Assembly: GCA_903920005.1 (NCBI GenBank)
Contig: CAIXKI010000236.1
Span: forward strand, 1-36,131
Direction: 5' to 3'
DNA length: 36,131 nucleotides
Source: an uncultured delta proteobacterium
Lineage (GTDB): Bacteria > Bdellovibrionota_C > UBA2361 > OMII01
Shown in pieces: positions 34,963-36,131 of the stretch; position 1 is the stretch's first letter, and every line of letters starts with the position of its first letter. The notes under the pieces were generated by a model. The model saw nothing but the letters and a program-made list of their open reading frames with translations, was not told the DNA's origin and did not search any database. Made by a program: the position numbers and the translations under genes.

Positions 34963-34982
34963 AGAATCTCCTTGTCCTTGTC

Positions 34983-35699
34983 TTAGCCTTCAACGAGAGT
35001 CCCTACGGACTCTCCATAGACGATTCGCTTAAGATTACCTTCAACGCCAACGTTGAACACAACTATCGGGAGGCTGTTCTCCATACAGAGGGAGATAGCA
35101 GCCGCATCCATGACCCGCAATCCCTTCTGCAAAACGTCCATAAAGGAGATCTTACCGAAAGGCTTCGCGTTGGGATTTTTCATTGGATCACAGTCGTATA
35201 TGGCGTCGACCTTGGTGCCCTTGAGTAGGATCTCCGCCCCAACTTCCATCGCACGCAAACTTGCGGCGGTATCTGTCGTAAAGAACGGATTACCTGTGCC
35301 ACAAGCAAATATGACAACTCGCCCTTTTTCGAGGTGCCGAGTGGCACGTCGCTTGATGTAGGGCTCCGAAATCTCCTTCATCTCGATAGCGGAGAGCACC
35401 CGAGTATGAACCCCCTGAGCCTCAAGTCGATCTTGAAGCGCAAGCGCGTTTATCGAGGTAGCGAGCATCCCCATATAGTCGCCCGTTACACGATCGAGAC
35501 CCTGAGAGCCGGCCTGAACACCGCGGAAGATATTTCCCCCTCCGATAACCACGCCGACCTCAACGCCGAGCTCGTTTACTTCCTTAATCTGGCTTACAAG
35601 CGCGTTTATGATCGAGGCCTCGATCCCCATTCCCTTCTCTCCACCCAGGATCTCGCCACTGAGCTTGAGGAGGATTCGCTTGTATTTTACTTGTGCCAT
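34983..35699 (-). CDS. pyrH: UMP kinase
   Basis: 238 residues, standard length. PyrH phosphorylates UMP to UDP, the step after the pyr pathway found elsewhere in the window. Amino-acid-kinase motifs are [12 protein letters not shown] near residue 12, [11 protein letters not shown] near 50, the ATP-lid [17 protein letters not shown] near 130 and [10 protein letters not shown] near 165. GGAGA precedes the ATG. It sits between tsf and frr, the common order in bacteria. Confidence 0.97.
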   Translation of the reverse strand: MAQVKYKRILLKLSGEILGGEKGMGIEASIINALVSQIKEVNELGVEVGVVIGGGNIFRGVQAGSQGLDRVTGDYMGMLATSINALALQDRLEAQGVHTRVLSAIEMKEISEPYIKRRATRHLEKGRVVIFACGTGNPFFTTDTAASLRAMEVGAEILLKGTKVDAIYDCDPMKNPNAKPFGKISFMDVLQKGLRVMDAAAISLCMENSLPIVVFNVGVEGNLKRIVYGESVGTLVEG

Positions 35700-35792
35700 G
35701 GATTCTCCGGAAACAAACCAACATTAAAAACGGCGACGACGGACGATCCGGCGCACCTCATATGTTAGTGATGTACGCCGGAATCCTAAGAA

Positions 35793-36131
35793 CTACTTCT
35801 CTCCAACCATTGCGGCAACGTCGGCCGCGAGGTTGCCCTGTGTTCGCTCAATTCCCTCGCCTACCTCAAGTCGGCTGAAGCGACGGATCGTCACCTTCTC
35901 ACCACAACGCATACTCATGTCATCGATGAGGGTCTTGATTGTCTTCGACTCGGTCTCATCCTTGATGTAAATCTGCTTCATAAGAACCACGCTCTCAAGG
36001 AACTTCTCAACCTTGCCTGGAAGTATCTTGTCAGCTTTCTTCTTCTGGTCGTCATTGAGCTGCTCAAGGAGGATCTCTTTCTCCTTCTCAAGGATCTGCT
36101 CTGGAACATCTTCGACGTTAAGGAAGCGAGG
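35793..36131 (-). CDS. tsf: elongation factor Ts, C-terminal part (cut by window edge)
   Basis: The frame is open to the window edge; 112 residues and the stop are present. The segment DDQKKKADKILPGKVEKFLESVVLMKQ followed by a strand-rich end (IYIKDETESKTIKTLIDD and VTIRRFSRLEVGEGIER) matches the C-terminal module of EF-Ts, which catalyses nucleotide exchange on EF-Tu. The frame agrees with the ATG at 35990, which is internal, not the start. The N-terminal UBA domain lies outside the window. A 93-bp gap separates it from pyrH. Confidence 0.93.
   Translation of the reverse strand, partial: PRFLNVEDVPEQILEKEKEILLEQLNDDQKKKADKILPGKVEKFLESVVLMKQIYIKDETESKTIKTLIDDMSMRCGEKVTIRRFSRLEVGEGIERTQGNLAADVAAMVGEK

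Noticed and set aside
35990-36131. Separate short gene beginning at ATG 35990
   Set aside because: The frame is open beyond that ATG to the window edge with EF-Ts-like sequence, so it is an internal Met of tsf.

Overview
The window looks like a stretch of a Gram-negative bacterial chromosome, most likely from a deltaproteobacterial-type lineage (Bdellovibrionota/Myxococcota sphere). The pointers are the order tsf-pyrH-frr-uppS-cdsA-dxr-rseP, an NtrC-type sigma-54 regulator beside rho, single-copy bifunctional rel in an operon with an HtrA protease, mutL and miaA, and secreted YD-repeat proteins with a Myxococcota-like cysteine-rich tail. The lineage is an inference; no rRNA gene is present to confirm it.

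Layout. (1) 1-5810, plus strand, accessory: two secreted YD/Rhs-like proteins, a secreted protein with an unrecognised C-terminal domain, and a small cytoplasmic-looking protein right behind it. The set resembles a split polymorphic-toxin locus with a candidate immunity gene. (2) 5811-8918, repeat-rich: a RAYT-type Y1 (HUH) transposase and a Fic adenylyltransferase-like gene, both on the minus strand, embedded in REP-like repeats. A block of about 90 bp lies in direct orientation on both sides (6042-6131 and 8799-8903), and its distal edge falls inside the miaA terminator hairpin. (3) 8919-15656, minus strand: rpoZ, then rel-htrA-mutL-miaA, joined by GTGA, ATGA and TAATG overlaps. (4) 16085-16624, plus strand: an unrecognised gene whose 3' end overlaps carB convergently by 11 bp. 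(5) 16614-24558, minus strand: small membrane protein, pyrR, pyrB, pyrC, carA, carB, i.e. the first three steps of UMP synthesis with a PyrR regulator and a possible attenuator between pyrR and pyrB. (6) 24668-27747: two unrecognised membrane proteins, a degenerate receiver protein and the NtrC-type regulator. (7) 27795-30075: rho and tsaB. (8) 30254-36131, minus strand: rseP, dxr, cdsA, uppS, frr, pyrH and the 3' part of tsf, covering translation, isoprenoid/envelope lipid synthesis and the envelope-stress site-2 protease.

From miaA to tsf the window is ordinary core chromosome with tight gene packing. The left 8.9 kb is accessory and holds the most unusual content: the Rhs-like secreted cluster and the RAYT/REP/Fic segment. 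Several intergenic gaps carry clear inverted or tandem repeats, listed individually.
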